Shown here piece by piece: positions 26,852 through 36,201 of a stretch of 64,000 nt of DNA. The notes under the pieces are model-generated. The model made no database searches. It saw nothing but the letters and a program-made list of their open reading frames with translations, and was not told the DNA's origin. How positions within the stretch are numbered: position 1 is the first letter of the stretch; each line of letters begins with the position of its first letter. The stretch spans positions 44,523 through 108,522 of the forward strand of contig CADARP010000004.1 in NCBI GenBank assembly GCA_902790325.1, given 5' to 3'. A program made the translations under genes and the position numbers. This stretch comes from Oscillospiraceae bacterium (GTDB lineage: Bacteria > Bacillota > Clostridia > Oscillospirales > Acutalibacteraceae).

Positions 26852-27109
26852 TTATCTGGTTCCGGTCACGTTGGAGTAGACGGTTTTGGCGCTGACGCCG
26901 GGCAGGTTGCCGATCTTGCCGGACAATGCCGCGATCGTATCCTGCGGTGCGTCGATGGCGATGCTGATGATGTTGATCTTCTTCTGCCGGTAGGGGATGC
27001 CCATGCGGCCGATGATCCACTCGCCGTATTCGTGCAGCAGCGCGTTTAGCTGCTCGACGGCTTCCGGACTTTCCACGATGATGCTCAAAAGAGCGACTCT
27101 GGTTTCCAT
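26852..27109 (-). CDS. TM1266-family putative hydrogenase-system regulator
   Basis: The 85-residue protein METRVALLSIIVESPEA-- resembles the TM1266 family annotated as iron-only hydrogenase system regulator: an ACT-like fold with a SIAIDAPQDTIAALSGKIGN core. Family members lie beside hyd genes. First gene of the operon, with AAGGAG before the ATG and an attenuated leader upstream. How it regulates is unknown. Confidence 0.82.
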   Translation of the reverse strand: METRVALLSIIVESPEAVEQLNALLHEYGEWIIGRMGIPYRQKKINIISIAIDAPQDTIAALSGKIGNLPGVSAKTVYSNVTGTR

Positions 27110-27123
27110 AAACTTTCTCCTTC

Positions 27124-27158
27124 AAAAAAATAATACTGCGCCTGATGCGGGCGCAGTA
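27124..27158 (-). terminator. Attenuator hairpin upstream of hyd operon
   Basis: Nine-base perfect stem at 27134-27142 and 27150-27158, T tract at 27124-27133 on the minus strand, only about 14 bases upstream of the TM1266-like ATG. It is read before the genes it precedes, which is why it looks regulatory. Confidence 0.85.
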
Positions 27159-27212
27159 CGGGTCTCGTGCGGCGCCTTTCACGCAGGCGAACCTTAATGT
27201 CAGGCCGTTACA
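27124..27212 (-). ncRNA. Structured leader of the hyd operon with intrinsic terminator
   Basis: The transcript from the promoter at 27218 runs about 90 bases before the first gene. It ends in a perfect 9-base stem (TACTGCGCC / GGCGCAGTA, 7-base loop) followed by T-rich TTATTTTTTT, so it can stop transcription within the leader. Upstream GGCGC and CGCC segments (around 27168-27175) can pair with each other or with the 5' arm of the terminator, giving a possible antiterminator. This is the layout of a riboswitch or protein-controlled attenuator; I cannot match it to a known class. Confidence 0.55.
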
Positions 27213-27217
27213 AAGAC

Positions 27218-27246
27218 AGTATAACACGGCAAAACAGAAAAATCAA
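27218..27246 (-). promoter_or_regulatory. Promoter of the hyd operon
   Basis: On the minus strand TTGATT, 17 bases, TATACT. It gives a leader of about 100 bases before the first gene. It also lies in the gap after the GH63-like gene, whose stop is 33 bases away. Confidence 0.65.
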
Positions 27247-27278
27247 TTCTTTTTTGCCGCGCGTTTTTCGGGCGCGGA

Positions 27279-28820
27279 TCAGCTCCACAAAAGCAGTTCG
27301 ATGAGGCTCGCGCCGGTGTTGTTGTCCGCGGGCGGGCACAGGGGATCGCCGGCGTTCGGACCGTAAACCGCGCAAACGCTGCCGGTCTCGGCGAGCAGTC
27401 TGTCCGCGGCCTCGAGCGTTTTCTGCCGCAGGCGCGCGGCCTGCATACCGAAGCCGTAGCGCTGCAGTCCGACATAGACCAAAAAGTTTTCCGTGATCTG
27501 CGCGATGCCGGTTTCGCCGCCGGACGGGATCGGAAACGGCAGATCGAGCATCGGCGTCAGGTGCGCGACCAGACGGTGCGCCTGCCGCGGATCGCATACG
27601 CCGGCATACAGCGGCAGAAACGATTTGCTCGACAGCGTGCGGCGGAATGCGCCGCCCGGGGTGCGGTCATAGTAGCAATGCGACCTTTCGTCCCACAGCC
27701 GCATGTTGATCCGCTCTGCCAGAGCGCGGGACAGTTCGTCCATCTGCAGGGCGGACATGTGGTCGTCGAGCGTCATATAGATGCGGTGCATGCACTGCAG
27801 CTCGGCCGCCATGAAGACGGACAGAGCAACCGACTCGATCGGTTCCGCCGCGGTATCGGTCATCACGCCGTTCGGCGAGCGGCGGTTCTTCATGAACTGC
27901 AGCAGAAGCCGGCGCAGCGGTTCCGCCGTCTTTTGCAGAATCTCGATGCTGCCCGTGACATCAAACAGATTCCAGACCGAAGCGCACAGAACGGGCGGAT
28001 GCGCATCGTCAATATTGACTGCGTCCGTCTGCGTCCCGGGCGCATCGCGGTCGTCTCCGCACAGCCGGTCGAAAGCGGACAGCAGGAAATCTTTTGCGCG
28101 TTCGGGCGCGTAATGCACCATCGCCGTCGCGGCAAAGCAGGCGTCTGCCGTGCGCATTTGCGGCCGCAGTCTGTCCGCGGTCGTGAACGCATGCGCAAAT
28201 CCGTCCTGCGGTGTGAAAACGCTGGCGCGGTTGACGGACAGACACTTGTACCACAGCTTTTCAAAGTGCGGGTTCGGACAGGGCGGACACGCCTGGTACC
28301 AGTCGAGCACAGCGTCCGCAAGCGCGTATACGTCGGCGCGCAGCGCGTTTTGCGCGTCGATCTCGGCGGCTTCGGCGCTTTTTCGGCGGCAGAGGGCAAA
28401 GGCATACCCGCCGCCCGCGGGGATCGCCGCGAGTGAAAACGCGTATGCGCCGCACAGGACCGTCCGGCTGCCGGGCAGATACGCCTCATTTTCCTGCCGG
28501 ACGGCGGGCAGCGTATCGCTGCGGCCGACGATCGTGTCCCTGTCCGCAAAGGTCACAAGGATCGCGCCGCCCTCTGCCGCGATCAGATCCGGCAGCACGG
28601 CGTCATAGTCGTGCGCGGCTTCGGTAAAACGCAGGAGAATGCCGTCGGCCGCCGCGGCGGGCGCGAAGCGGATCTCGCCGCCTTTTCCGGTCAATACGCC
28701 GCACAGATCCTGCCGGCAGGAATTGTCTCCGGCCAAGCCGCTGAATGCGAATACCTGTCCGCGCGAGATCCTGTTCGGCACAGGCAGATCGCGCGTGAAT
28801 GCCGTGTTTCGTTCTGTCAT
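27279..28820 (-). CDS. Cytoplasmic GH63-like (six-hairpin) glycosidase
   Basis: The 513-residue protein has no signal peptide. Its second half fits an (alpha/alpha)6-barrel glycosidase: WYQACPPCPNPHFEKLWYKC, MTDTAAEPIE, then WDERSHCYYDRTPGGAFR, SFLPLYAGV and a final NNTGASLIELLLW, features of GH63/GH37-type enzymes such as MGH1. The first ~180 residues are strand-rich, like the N-terminal beta domain. It likely trims imported oligosaccharides. Start at 28820 follows AAAGGAG by 8 bases. Specificity unknown. Confidence 0.7.
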   Translation of the reverse strand: MTERNTAFTRDLPVPNRISRGQVFAFSGLAGDNSCRQDLCGVLTGKGGEIRFAPAAAADGILLRFTEAAHDYDAVLPDLIAAEGGAILVTFADRDTIVGRSDTLPAVRQENEAYLPGSRTVLCGAYAFSLAAIPAGGGYAFALCRRKSAEAAEIDAQNALRADVYALADAVLDWYQACPPCPNPHFEKLWYKCLSVNRASVFTPQDGFAHAFTTADRLRPQMRTADACFAATAMVHYAPERAKDFLLSAFDRLCGDDRDAPGTQTDAVNIDDAHPPVLCASVWNLFDVTGSIEILQKTAEPLRRLLLQFMKNRRSPNGVMTDTAAEPIESVALSVFMAAELQCMHRIYMTLDDHMSALQMDELSRALAERINMRLWDERSHCYYDRTPGGAFRRTLSSKSFLPLYAGVCDPRQAHRLVAHLTPMLDLPFPIPSGGETGIAQITENFLVYVGLQRYGFGMQAARLRQKTLEAADRLLAETGSVCAVYGPNAGDPLCPPADNNTGASLIELLLWS

Positions 28821-28848
28821 CGGCGCATCTCCTTTCCGGACGCCGCCG

Positions 28849-29355
28849 TCATGCTCCGACGGAATTGCCGAACAGCGCGGCAATGCGCATAAAGAGGAAA
28901 TAGGGGAGGTAGTTTAAGAAGTTCCCGAAGTTCCGCAGGTAGTACCCGATGGCGGGCACGACAATGACCTTGACGCTGCAGGAAATGCCGCTCTCCGGTT
29001 CGGTCACCGTAACGGTCACGCTGCCGTACTTCAGACCCATGATCTTCACGCTGCCGAAGCGGTATTCTTCGACCTTATCCGGCTCCGCCGTGACGATTCC
29101 TTCCTTGCTGCAGGTGATCTCGGCATTGCGCACGTCGAAGCGTCCCTCCGCCTCTTCCGGTTCCGGATAGACCACAAAGTACGTTTCCACGCCGCGGTAT
29201 GCGATCAACCGGCCGTTGACCGCAGAGGTGTCGAGCGATTCGAGCGGCGGCAGTTCCGCCGCAGGCGGATCATCCTCCGCAAACACTGTCACGCAGCACG
29301 AAAACAGCATTGCCAGCGCCAGAAACAGCGCCGATGCTCTTGTTCTCTTTTTCAT
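28849..29355 (-). CDS. Small secreted Ig-like protein with C-terminal hydrophobic segment
   Basis: The 168-residue protein has a signal peptide (MKKRTRASALFLALAMLFS), a strand-rich domain with SVKIMGLKYGSVTVTVTEPE that resembles BIG2/Ig-like domains, and a C-terminal aromatic amphipathic stretch (residues ~138-165). Function unknown. It resembles in layout the 156-residue protein at 44626. AAGGAAG lies 8 bases before the ATG. Confidence 0.65.
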   Translation of the reverse strand: MKKRTRASALFLALAMLFSCCVTVFAEDDPPAAELPPLESLDTSAVNGRLIAYRGVETYFVVYPEPEEAEGRFDVRNAEITCSKEGIVTAEPDKVEEYRFGSVKIMGLKYGSVTVTVTEPESGISCSVKVIVVPAIGYYLRNFGNFLNYLPYFLFMRIAALFGNSVGA

Positions 29356-29421
29356 AGCATATACTTCCTTTCAGACTGTTGTTTGGATAAAGCGGGCGCT
29401 CCGCGGAGCTTGTCCGATTCT

Positions 29422-29450
29422 ATTGTAGCACATTGCCGGAACCGATTCAA
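29422..29450 (-). promoter_or_regulatory. Promoter of the small Ig-like gene
   Basis: On the minus strand TTGAAT, 17 bases, TACAAT, about 65 bases upstream of the ATG at 29355. Confidence 0.55.
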
Positions 29451-29509
29451 TCTTTTTTACAGATCGGACTATTGCCCGTCGGAACAGCGGAAAAAACGGT
29501 GAAAGGCAG

Positions 29510-29538
29510 TTGATATTTGACAGGATGTGTGTTATAAT
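29510..29538 (+). promoter_or_regulatory. Promoter of the redox-disulfide/trmK/nif3 operon
   Basis: TTGATA, 17 bases, TATAAT, 36 bases upstream of the ATG at 29575. A nearby TTGACA (29517) has the wrong spacing (10 bases) and was set aside. Confidence 0.65.
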
Positions 29539-29574
29539 ACTATCCGTATATTTATAAAATGGAGGATTCTGAAA

Positions 29575-29778
29575 ATGCAAATCACAAAAGACACTTTGAT
29601 CGGCGATATCCTGACCATGGACGCGACGACGGCGCCCTACTTTTTGGAGATGGGCATGCACTGTCTCGGCTGTCCGTCCGCCCGCGGCGAATCGCTTGAG
29701 CAGGCGTGCATGGTGCACGGCGTCGACGCCGACGAGCTGGTCGAAAAGATCAACGCGCATCTTGCCAAGGCGGAATAA
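29575..29778 (+). CDS. Hybrid-cluster-associated redox disulfide protein (DUF1858-like)
   Basis: The 67-residue protein begins MQITKDTLIGDILTMDATTA and contains HCLGC, the CxxC-type disulfide motif of the small DUF1858/TIGR03980 proteins found with hybrid-cluster proteins. Its two Cys could form a redox switch. GGAGG precedes the ATG at 29575; a codon 48 bases upstream is ruled out because it lies before that site. Here it is followed immediately by trmK rather than hcp. Confidence 0.8.
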   Translation: MQITKDTLIGDILTMDATTAPYFLEMGMHCLGCPSARGESLEQACMVHGVDADELVEKINAHLAKAE

Positions 29779-30480
29779 ATGAAGTTATCTCCGCGCCTTG
29801 CGATGGTGGCCGACCTTGTGCGGGAGGGTGTGACCGTGGCCGACATCGGCACCGATCACGCCTATCTGCCCGCGTACCTTGTGTCGAGCGGCAAATGCCC
29901 CGCCGCGGTCGGCAGCGATCTGCGCGACGGCCCGCTGATGAACGCCGCCGCGACGGTCGCGCTCTGGGGCGTGGCGGACGAAGTGCGGCTGCTGGAGTCC
30001 GACGGGCTTGACGCGCTGTCTGCCGACGATGCGGACGATTTCGTCTTTGCCGGCATGGGCGGCACGCTGATCGTCGAGCTTCTGTCGCGCACGCCGTGGC
30101 TGTGCGACCGCGCGAAGCGGTACATATTCCAGCCCATGTCCCACGGCGAACTGGTGCGCGCATTTCTGCTGCAGAACGGGTTCCGCATTCTGGACGAACG
30201 CGCGTGCTTTGACGAGTGCCGTCCGTACGTGGCGTTCAGCGCGGCCTACGAGCCGGAGTACCGTCCGCATTACCGCAAGTCCTACATCTGGATGGGCGAG
30301 CTGCCGCGCCATCTCAACGAGGCGGCAAGCTACTATCTGACAAAACAGTATATCTATCTCAAGCAGCGAGCCGACGCGCTCGAGCGTGCGGCGCTGCTGC
30401 CGGACGAGGTGCGGGTGATCCGCGAGATCCTGCCCGACATCGAACCGTATATCCGCAGGAAAAACAAGGGGGAGATCTGA
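29779..30480 (+). CDS. trmK: tRNA (adenine22-N1)-methyltransferase-like protein
   Basis: The 233-residue SAM-dependent methyltransferase has the motif VADIGTDHAYLP (SAM-binding) and FAGMGGTLIVELL, characteristic of TrmK (YqfN), which methylates A22 in tRNA. It abuts the previous stop and overlaps the Nif3-like gene by a single base (TGATG), an arrangement common in Firmicutes where trmK and nif3 form a pair. Confidence 0.9.
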   Translation: MKLSPRLAMVADLVREGVTVADIGTDHAYLPAYLVSSGKCPAAVGSDLRDGPLMNAAATVALWGVADEVRLLESDGLDALSADDADDFVFAGMGGTLIVELLSRTPWLCDRAKRYIFQPMSHGELVRAFLLQNGFRILDERACFDECRPYVAFSAAYEPEYRPHYRKSYIWMGELPRHLNEAASYYLTKQYIYLKQRADALERAALLPDEVRVIREILPDIEPYIRRKNKGEI

Positions 30481-31241
30481 TGGTCACGGTACGGGACGTT
30501 TATGACTTCATGGATTCGATCGCGCCGTTTTCGACGCAGTTGGATTTCGACAACAGCGGTCTGCTGGTCGGCGATCCCGACCGGCCGGTGCAGAAGATCG
30601 CGGTATCTCTGGACATCACGCCGGACACGGTGCGCGAGGCGTCGGAGAGCGGCGCCGATCTTTTGGTGTCGCACCATCCCGTGATCTTTCGTCCGCGCAA
30701 AAGGCTGCTTGAAGGCGATCCCGTATATCGGCTCGTGTGCGGCGGTATGAGCGCGATCTGCTGCCATACGCCGCTGGACATCGCGGCGGGCGGCGTCAAC
30801 GACGTGCTCGCGGCGCGGTTCCGTCTTTCCAAGGTGGAGGCCGTGTCGACGGAGACGATCCCCGTGCCGATGGTTCGTGTGGGATTCCTGCGCGAACCGA
30901 TGCGCGCGATCGAGCTTGCGGCGACGGCCGCGGAGAATCTTTCCGCCAAGGTGCGCTGGTGCGACGGCGGCAAGACGATCGAAACGCTGGCGGTCTGCGG
31001 CGGCGCGGGCGGCGATCTGGTCGCCGATATCGCGGCACTGGGTGTGGACGCGCTGGTGACCGGCGACGCGGATTACCACGACTTTCTGGATGCGGAGCAG
31101 CTCGGCGTGACGCTGATCGCTGCCGGTCATTTCGAGACGGAATATCCGGTCATCCCTGTTCTGGCAGAACGGCTGCGCAGCCGCTTTTCATCGGTCGAGG
31201 TTGCGGTCCTGCAGCAGAACCGAAGCATAAAGCATATCTAA
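30480..31241 (+). CDS. Nif3-like dinuclear metal centre protein
   Basis: The 253-residue Nif3/YqfO-type protein has the metal-binding motifs LLVSHHPVIF and CHTPLD, and a C-terminal GHFETE. At 253 residues it is the short form lacking the PII-like insert of B. subtilis YqfO (~370). Start is ATG at 30480, sharing one base with the trmK stop. Its molecular role (GTP cyclohydrolase-like or metal-dependent hydrolase) is unsettled. Confidence 0.9.
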   Translation: MVTVRDVYDFMDSIAPFSTQLDFDNSGLLVGDPDRPVQKIAVSLDITPDTVREASESGADLLVSHHPVIFRPRKRLLEGDPVYRLVCGGMSAICCHTPLDIAAGGVNDVLAARFRLSKVEAVSTETIPVPMVRVGFLREPMRAIELAATAAENLSAKVRWCDGGKTIETLAVCGGAGGDLVADIAALGVDALVTGDADYHDFLDAEQLGVTLIAAGHFETEYPVIPVLAERLRSRFSSVEVAVLQQNRSIKHI

Positions 31242-31269
31242 CGTGATCCATATCTGAGGAGGAGCTAAA

Positions 31270-32760
31270 ATGAAAAAAATCCTTTCGGCTGTTCTCGCAC
31301 TGTGTTTGGCGCTGAGCTGCATCGTGCCCGCCTTCGCGCGGGACGCGGACGCCTGCGGCTGCGGCAAAACCCCGATCCTTGTCGTCAGCGGCATGGGCGC
31401 GCTTCCGTTCTGGCTGGACGAAGGCACGCCGGAGCAGACAGAATGTTTCCCGCCGCATCCGGATATTCCGAAACTGGTGTTCCGCGCGCTCGGCGGTCTG
31501 TTCCGTTCGGTCGTGACGTTTGACCTCAAGCCTTTTGCCAATACCGCGGCGGATATTGCGCTGGATATTCTCGGTGTGATGGCCTGCGACGCGGACGGCA
31601 ACTCGCTGTATGCCGTGACGCCCGTGCTTGTCGAGGGCGCAATGTCGACGTATGACCCGTCGCAGTATGAGGACGCAGGTTCTGCGGAATTCTCGATCGT
31701 GAACAGCGCGGTCAGAGCCGTGGGCGCCGATCACGCCTATTTTTATAACTACGACTGGCGGCTCGATCCGCTTTCCAACGCGAAGGATCTGGACGCGTAT
31801 ATCGACCGCGTTCTGCGCGAGACCGGCCACGATAAGGTGCGCGTGGTCGCAATCAGCATGGGCGGCGTGCAGACGATGGCATATCTTGAGAAGTACGGCC
31901 ACGACAAGATCGAGACGATCTGGTTTATGTCCGCGGCCTACTGCGGCCTGCTGTTTGTGACGAACATCTTTACAGGTGAGATCCAGTTCAGTCAGCAGAG
32001 TTTCTTCAGCTGGCTGCAGACGCTCGACGTCGGCAAGTCCGACAAGACGGACAAGGCGTTCGACGCGTTCTTCGGCTGGTGCGGCCGTACGGCTTTGCTG
32101 CGTCCGCTGTTCACCCTGCTCAACAATACGGCCGACAAGGTCAATTCCATCGTCGTGGACCGTGTTATCCGCCGCACGCTCTCGACCATGCCCGGCATGT
32201 GGGCTTTCGTGCGCGACGACCGGTATGAAGAGGCGAAAAAGGCGATGCTGCCCGAGAATGCTTCCGACAAGTTCGTCGAGCGCATCGACGCATATCATTA
32301 CGACGTGCTGAACCGGCGCGAGGAGATCCTCAAGGACGCGCAGGCGGACGGTGTGGAGATCGCCGTCATTTCGCACTACAACAAGGGCTGCGTGCCGGTC
32401 ACTTCCAGCGCGCAGGCGCACGGCGACAGCTTGATCGAGACGGTCTGCACCAGCGGCGGCGCCACGGTCGCGGACTACGGTTCGACGCTTCCCGCCGACT
32501 ATACACAGAAAGCGTGCAAGGAACACAACCATCTGTCCGCGGACGGCGTGATCGACGCGTCGACCTGTATGTTCCCCGACACGACGTGGTTCATCAAGAA
32601 TATGCCGCACGTCGGCTGCAACCGCGGCTCGGCGTTTGCGGATATGCTCGTCTGGCTGTTTTCACAGGAACATGTTCCGACGGTCTTCGCGGACGCGCGG
32701 TATCCGCAGTTTTTGGAAACCGACTCGCGCACACAGATGACGCTTGAACCCGTCAAATGA
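31270..32760 (+). CDS. Secreted alpha/beta-hydrolase, LCAT/PGAP1-like lipase
   Basis: The 496-residue exported protein has a signal peptide (residues 1-23, ending PAFA). The YNYDWRLDP segment, the nucleophile elbow AISMGGVQTM (Ser near 197) and a late His in HNHLSADGVID match lecithin:cholesterol-acyltransferase/PGAP1-type lipases. The elbow is A-x-S-x-G instead of the commoner G-x-S-x-G. It likely acts on an extracellular ester; substrate unknown. AGGAGGAG lies before the ATG. Confidence 0.75.
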   Translation: MKKILSAVLALCLALSCIVPAFARDADACGCGKTPILVVSGMGALPFWLDEGTPEQTECFPPHPDIPKLVFRALGGLFRSVVTFDLKPFANTAADIALDILGVMACDADGNSLYAVTPVLVEGAMSTYDPSQYEDAGSAEFSIVNSAVRAVGADHAYFYNYDWRLDPLSNAKDLDAYIDRVLRETGHDKVRVVAISMGGVQTMAYLEKYGHDKIETIWFMSAAYCGLLFVTNIFTGEIQFSQQSFFSWLQTLDVGKSDKTDKAFDAFFGWCGRTALLRPLFTLLNNTADKVNSIVVDRVIRRTLSTMPGMWAFVRDDRYEEAKKAMLPENASDKFVERIDAYHYDVLNRREEILKDAQADGVEIAVISHYNKGCVPVTSSAQAHGDSLIETVCTSGGATVADYGSTLPADYTQKACKEHNHLSADGVIDASTCMFPDTTWFIKNMPHVGCNRGSAFADMLVWLFSQEHVPTVFADARYPQFLETDSRTQMTLEPVK

Positions 32761-32793
32761 ATCCCTGCTCAAGGATAAAATGAGGTGACTATT

Positions 32794-34608
32794 TTGCCTA
32801 CGCCGAAAGAAAACATCCGCAATTTCTGTATCATTGCGCACATCGACCACGGCAAGTCCACGCTGGCGGACCGCCTGCTGGAGCTGACGGAGTCCGTGGC
32901 CAAGCGCGATATGACGGCGCAGCTTCTGGATAATATGGATCTGGAGCGCGAACGCGGCATCACGATCAAAGCGCACGCCGTCAAGCTCGACTATAAGGCG
33001 CAGGACGGCGTCACGTACGCGCTCAATCTGATCGACACGCCCGGCCATGTGGACTTCAACTACGAGGTGTCGCGTTCCCTGGCGGCATGCGAGGGCGCGG
33101 TGCTGATCGTGGACGCGTCGCAGGGCATCGAGGCACAGACGCTGGCGAATACATATCTTGCGCTCGACCATGATCTTGAACTGGTGCCGGTCATCAACAA
33201 GATCGACCTGCCCGCGGCCGACCCCGACCGCGTGGCGCAGGAGGTCGAGGACGTGATCGGACTCGATTGTTCCGTCGCGCCGCGTGTTTCGGCCAAGACG
33301 GGACAGAACGTCGAACAGGTGCTCGAACGCATCGTCGCGGACATTCCCGCGCCGCAATGCGACGATTCTCTGCCGCTGCGCGCGCTGATCTTCGACTCGA
33401 TCTACGACAGCTACAAGGGCGTGATCGTGTATGTGCGCGTGATGGACGGCAAGATCAAGGCCGGCGACACGATGCGCATGATGGCGACCGGCGCGGAATT
33501 CACCGTCGTCGAGGTCGGCTATATGCGCGCCACGTCCATGGAGCCGGTTTCCGAGCTTTGTTCGGGCGAAGTCGGCTACATCACCGCGTCCATCAAGACG
33601 GTCGGCGACGCGCGTGTGGGCGACACGGTGACAAACGCCGCGCGTCCTGCCGCGGAGCCGCTGCCCGGTTACCGCAAGGTCAATCCCATGGTGTTCTGCG
33701 GCATCTATCCCGCCGACGGCGCGGATTACGAAAACCTGCGCGACGCACTCGAAAAGCTGCAGCTCAACGACGCGGCGCTGTCCTACGAGCCGGAAACGTC
33801 CGGCGCGCTGGGCTTCGGTTTCCGCTGCGGCTTTCTGGGACTGCTGCATCTGGAGATCATCCAGGAACGTCTCGAACGCGAGTACGATCTGAACCTGGTG
33901 ACGACCGTGCCGAGCGTTATCTATAAGATCCGTCTGTCCGACGGTTCCGTCGTCGAGATCGACAATCCGACGCATTATCCAGACCCTGCGATCATCACGG
34001 AATGCGAGGAGCCGTTTACGAACGCGCACATCTACTCTCCGCCCGAATACGTCGGCGCGATCATGGATCTGTGTCAGGACAGGCGCGGCGTGTTCAAGGG
34101 CATGGACTACATTGCGACAGACCGTGTGGACATCCACTATGAGCTGCCGCTGAACGAGATCATTTACGACTTTTTCGATTCGCTCAAGTCGCGCACCCGC
34201 GGCTATGCGTCGTTCGACTACGAGATCAGCGACTACCGAAAGTCCGATCTCGTCAAGCTCGACGTGCTTCTGAACGGCGATCCGATCGACGCGCTGTCGT
34301 GGATCATCCACGCCGACAAAGCGTACCCGCGCGCGCGGCGCATTGCCGAGCGGCTGAAGGAGAATATTCCGCGCCAGATGTTCGAGATCCCGATCCAGAT
34401 CGCCATCGGCGGCAAGGTCATTGCCCGCGAGACGGTCAAGGCGATGCGCAAGGACGTGCTTGCCAAGTGTTACGGCGGCGACATCACACGCAAAAAGAAG
34501 CTGCTCGAAAAGCAGAAAGAGGGCAAGAAGCGCATGCGCCAGTTCGGCACGGTCGAGGTGCCGCAGGAGGCGTTTATGGCGGTGCTCAAGCTCGACGACA
34601 ACGGGTAA
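32794..34608 (+). CDS. lepA: Elongation factor 4 (LepA)
   Basis: The 604-residue GTPase begins [20 protein letters not shown], with P-loop AHIDHGKST, switch [10 protein letters not shown] and [10 protein letters not shown] (NKxD). The C-terminal domain holds the LepA-specific [16 protein letters not shown] and [21 protein letters not shown]. It remodels ribosomes during translation elongation under stress. The TTG at 32794 is chosen (GAGGTG 6 bases upstream) over a GTG at 32785 inside that site. Confidence 0.97.
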   Translation: MPTPKENIRNFCIIAHIDHGKSTLADRLLELTESVAKRDMTAQLLDNMDLERERGITIKAHAVKLDYKAQDGVTYALNLIDTPGHVDFNYEVSRSLAACEGAVLIVDASQGIEAQTLANTYLALDHDLELVPVINKIDLPAADPDRVAQEVEDVIGLDCSVAPRVSAKTGQNVEQVLERIVADIPAPQCDDSLPLRALIFDSIYDSYKGVIVYVRVMDGKIKAGDTMRMMATGAEFTVVEVGYMRATSMEPVSELCSGEVGYITASIKTVGDARVGDTVTNAARPAAEPLPGYRKVNPMVFCGIYPADGADYENLRDALEKLQLNDAALSYEPETSGALGFGFRCGFLGLLHLEIIQERLEREYDLNLVTTVPSVIYKIRLSDGSVVEIDNPTHYPDPAIITECEEPFTNAHIYSPPEYVGAIMDLCQDRRGVFKGMDYIATDRVDIHYELPLNEIIYDFFDSLKSRTRGYASFDYEISDYRKSDLVKLDVLLNGDPIDALSWIIHADKAYPRARRIAERLKENIPRQMFEIPIQIAIGGKVIARETVKAMRKDVLAKCYGGDITRKKKLLEKQKEGKKRMRQFGTVEVPQEAFMAVLKLDDNG

Positions 34609-34653
34609 GCGTACCCGCTCAAACAGTATTCAAGGAGTATGGGAGGAACGAAA

Positions 34654-36135
34654 ATGGCAAACGAAACCGCAGCCGAAACCAAGTCGCCGCGCAAACTTCC
34701 GCAGCGGCGCTACGTCGGCTCCCGCGAAACGCTGTGGTATATCCTGTACGATATTTCCGCCAGCTTCAACATTTCCGGTTCCGAAGAAGTATTCATTTCC
34801 GACATCGTCAAGATCCGCATGAACTATATCGCCGCGGTCCGGACGATCAACGGCATCTGGGACATCATCAACGATGTTTTCCTCGGCGGTCTCGTCGACA
34901 AGACGCGCACGCGCTGGGGCAAGTTCAAGCCGTATCTGGTGCTGTACGCCGGCCCCGGCACGATCCTGTCGATGATCTACTGGCTCATGCCGCTGCTGTT
35001 TGCCGCGATGGGCGCGGGTGATTTTTCCAAGTTCGTGTTCTATCTGATCCTGCTGATGTTCAAGAATCTGGCTGAATCGCTGCGCGACATTGCCAAGACC
35101 GGCATGCTCTCGACGATCACACCGGATATCATGGATCGGACGCGGCTGATCACGGCGGCAAACCTGCTGTCCGGCTTTTTGGAAAAAACGCCGTCGCAGC
35201 TGCTGGATCTGCTGATCGACCTGTCCATCCGCGATATTGTCAAGATCAAATACCGCTCCCTGTACATCAGCTTCGGTACGGTGACGGTCATCGCGTGCGG
35301 CATCATGGCGCTGGGTTTCTCTCTGATCACCAAGGAGCGCGTGTCGCAGTCGATCAAATCGCCGTCGCTGCTGTACTCGATCAAAATGGTCTTCCGGTGC
35401 AAGCCGGTGCTGCTGATCTCGCTGTCCGAGTTCCTCGGTTCCTTCTCTTCGGTCAAGGTCAGCGACAAGTATTACTACCTGAACGTCCTGCGCGTGTCCT
35501 CGCTGACGAATATCGTCGGTATCCCCGGCGCGTTCGTCTCTCCGGCGAGCTATGCGTATGTGCCGCGTCTGCGCCGCCGTTTCTCGACCAAGGCGCTGTG
35601 GCTGTTTTCCGCGCACTTCAACAATTTCCTGATGATCGGCGTTTTCCTTGTCGGTTCGATCAACAAGAGCTACAAGAAGCTGAAGGTCATGATCCCGGTG
35701 CTGATGCTGCAGGAAACGGTCTGGATGACGATCTACGGACTGAAGAAGGTCATTCCCAGCGAAATGTACAACGAGTCCATGGACTACTTCGAGTGGCAGA
35801 ACGGTTTCCGCGCCGAGGCAATGGTGAGCGTGTTCCAGAGCCTGACGCGCAAGCTCGCCAGCACATTCGGCAGCACGCTGAACTCCCTGATCCTCGGCCG
35901 TCTCGGCTACGATCAGGACGCGCTTCCCGGCGGTCAGAGCGAAAAAGTCGAGTATACCATCTTCGCGCTGTTCTCCGTGATCCCGGCGACGCTCAGTCTG
36001 ATCGGCATGATCCCGAAGTTCTTCTACGATCTGAACGGCGAAAAGCGCGATCGGATGTATGCCGAGCTGCATGAGCGCCGCGCGCTGGTCATGCACAAAG
36101 AGCACAATCTCGGCGACGAAGAAACAACAGAATAA
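34654..36135 (+). CDS. GPH/MFS-type sugar-cation symporter-like transporter
   Basis: The 493-residue protein has about 10-12 membrane helices and the GPH pattern: an N-terminal DIIND (from WDIINDVFLGGLVDKTRTRWGKFKPYL) that matches the D-x-x-(N/D)-D and R-x-x-x-G-x-x-x-P signature of glycoside-pentoside-hexuronide symporters. It has an acidic tail. AGGAGT then GGGAGGA precede the ATG at 34654. Substrate unknown; a gap of 46 bases separates it from lepA. Confidence 0.75.
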   Translation: MANETAAETKSPRKLPQRRYVGSRETLWYILYDISASFNISGSEEVFISDIVKIRMNYIAAVRTINGIWDIINDVFLGGLVDKTRTRWGKFKPYLVLYAGPGTILSMIYWLMPLLFAAMGAGDFSKFVFYLILLMFKNLAESLRDIAKTGMLSTITPDIMDRTRLITAANLLSGFLEKTPSQLLDLLIDLSIRDIVKIKYRSLYISFGTVTVIACGIMALGFSLITKERVSQSIKSPSLLYSIKMVFRCKPVLLISLSEFLGSFSSVKVSDKYYYLNVLRVSSLTNIVGIPGAFVSPASYAYVPRLRRRFSTKALWLFSAHFNNFLMIGVFLVGSINKSYKKLKVMIPVLMLQETVWMTIYGLKKVIPSEMYNESMDYFEWQNGFRAEAMVSVFQSLTRKLASTFGSTLNSLILGRLGYDQDALPGGQSEKVEYTIFALFSVIPATLSLIGMIPKFFYDLNGEKRDRMYAELHERRALVMHKEHNLGDEETTE

Positions 36136-36143
36136 ACAGAAAT

Positions 36144-36183
36144 GTCCGTCCGATCGGTGCAGAAAACCGATTGGCGGACTTTT
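36144..36183 (+). terminator. Terminator after GPH transporter
   Basis: A GC-rich stem (GTCCG...CGGAC at the ends, ATCGGT / ACCGAT near the loop, one bulge) is followed by TTTT. The T run is short, so some read-through to the next gene is likely. Confidence 0.6.
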
Positions 36184-36201
36184 GTCGAAAAGAGGGAGAA
36201 A

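Noticed and set aside
29517..29538. TTGACA at 29517 as the -35 box for the DUF1858 gene
   Set aside because: Only 10 bases separate it from TATAAT; the TTGATA at 29510 gives the correct 17-base spacing.
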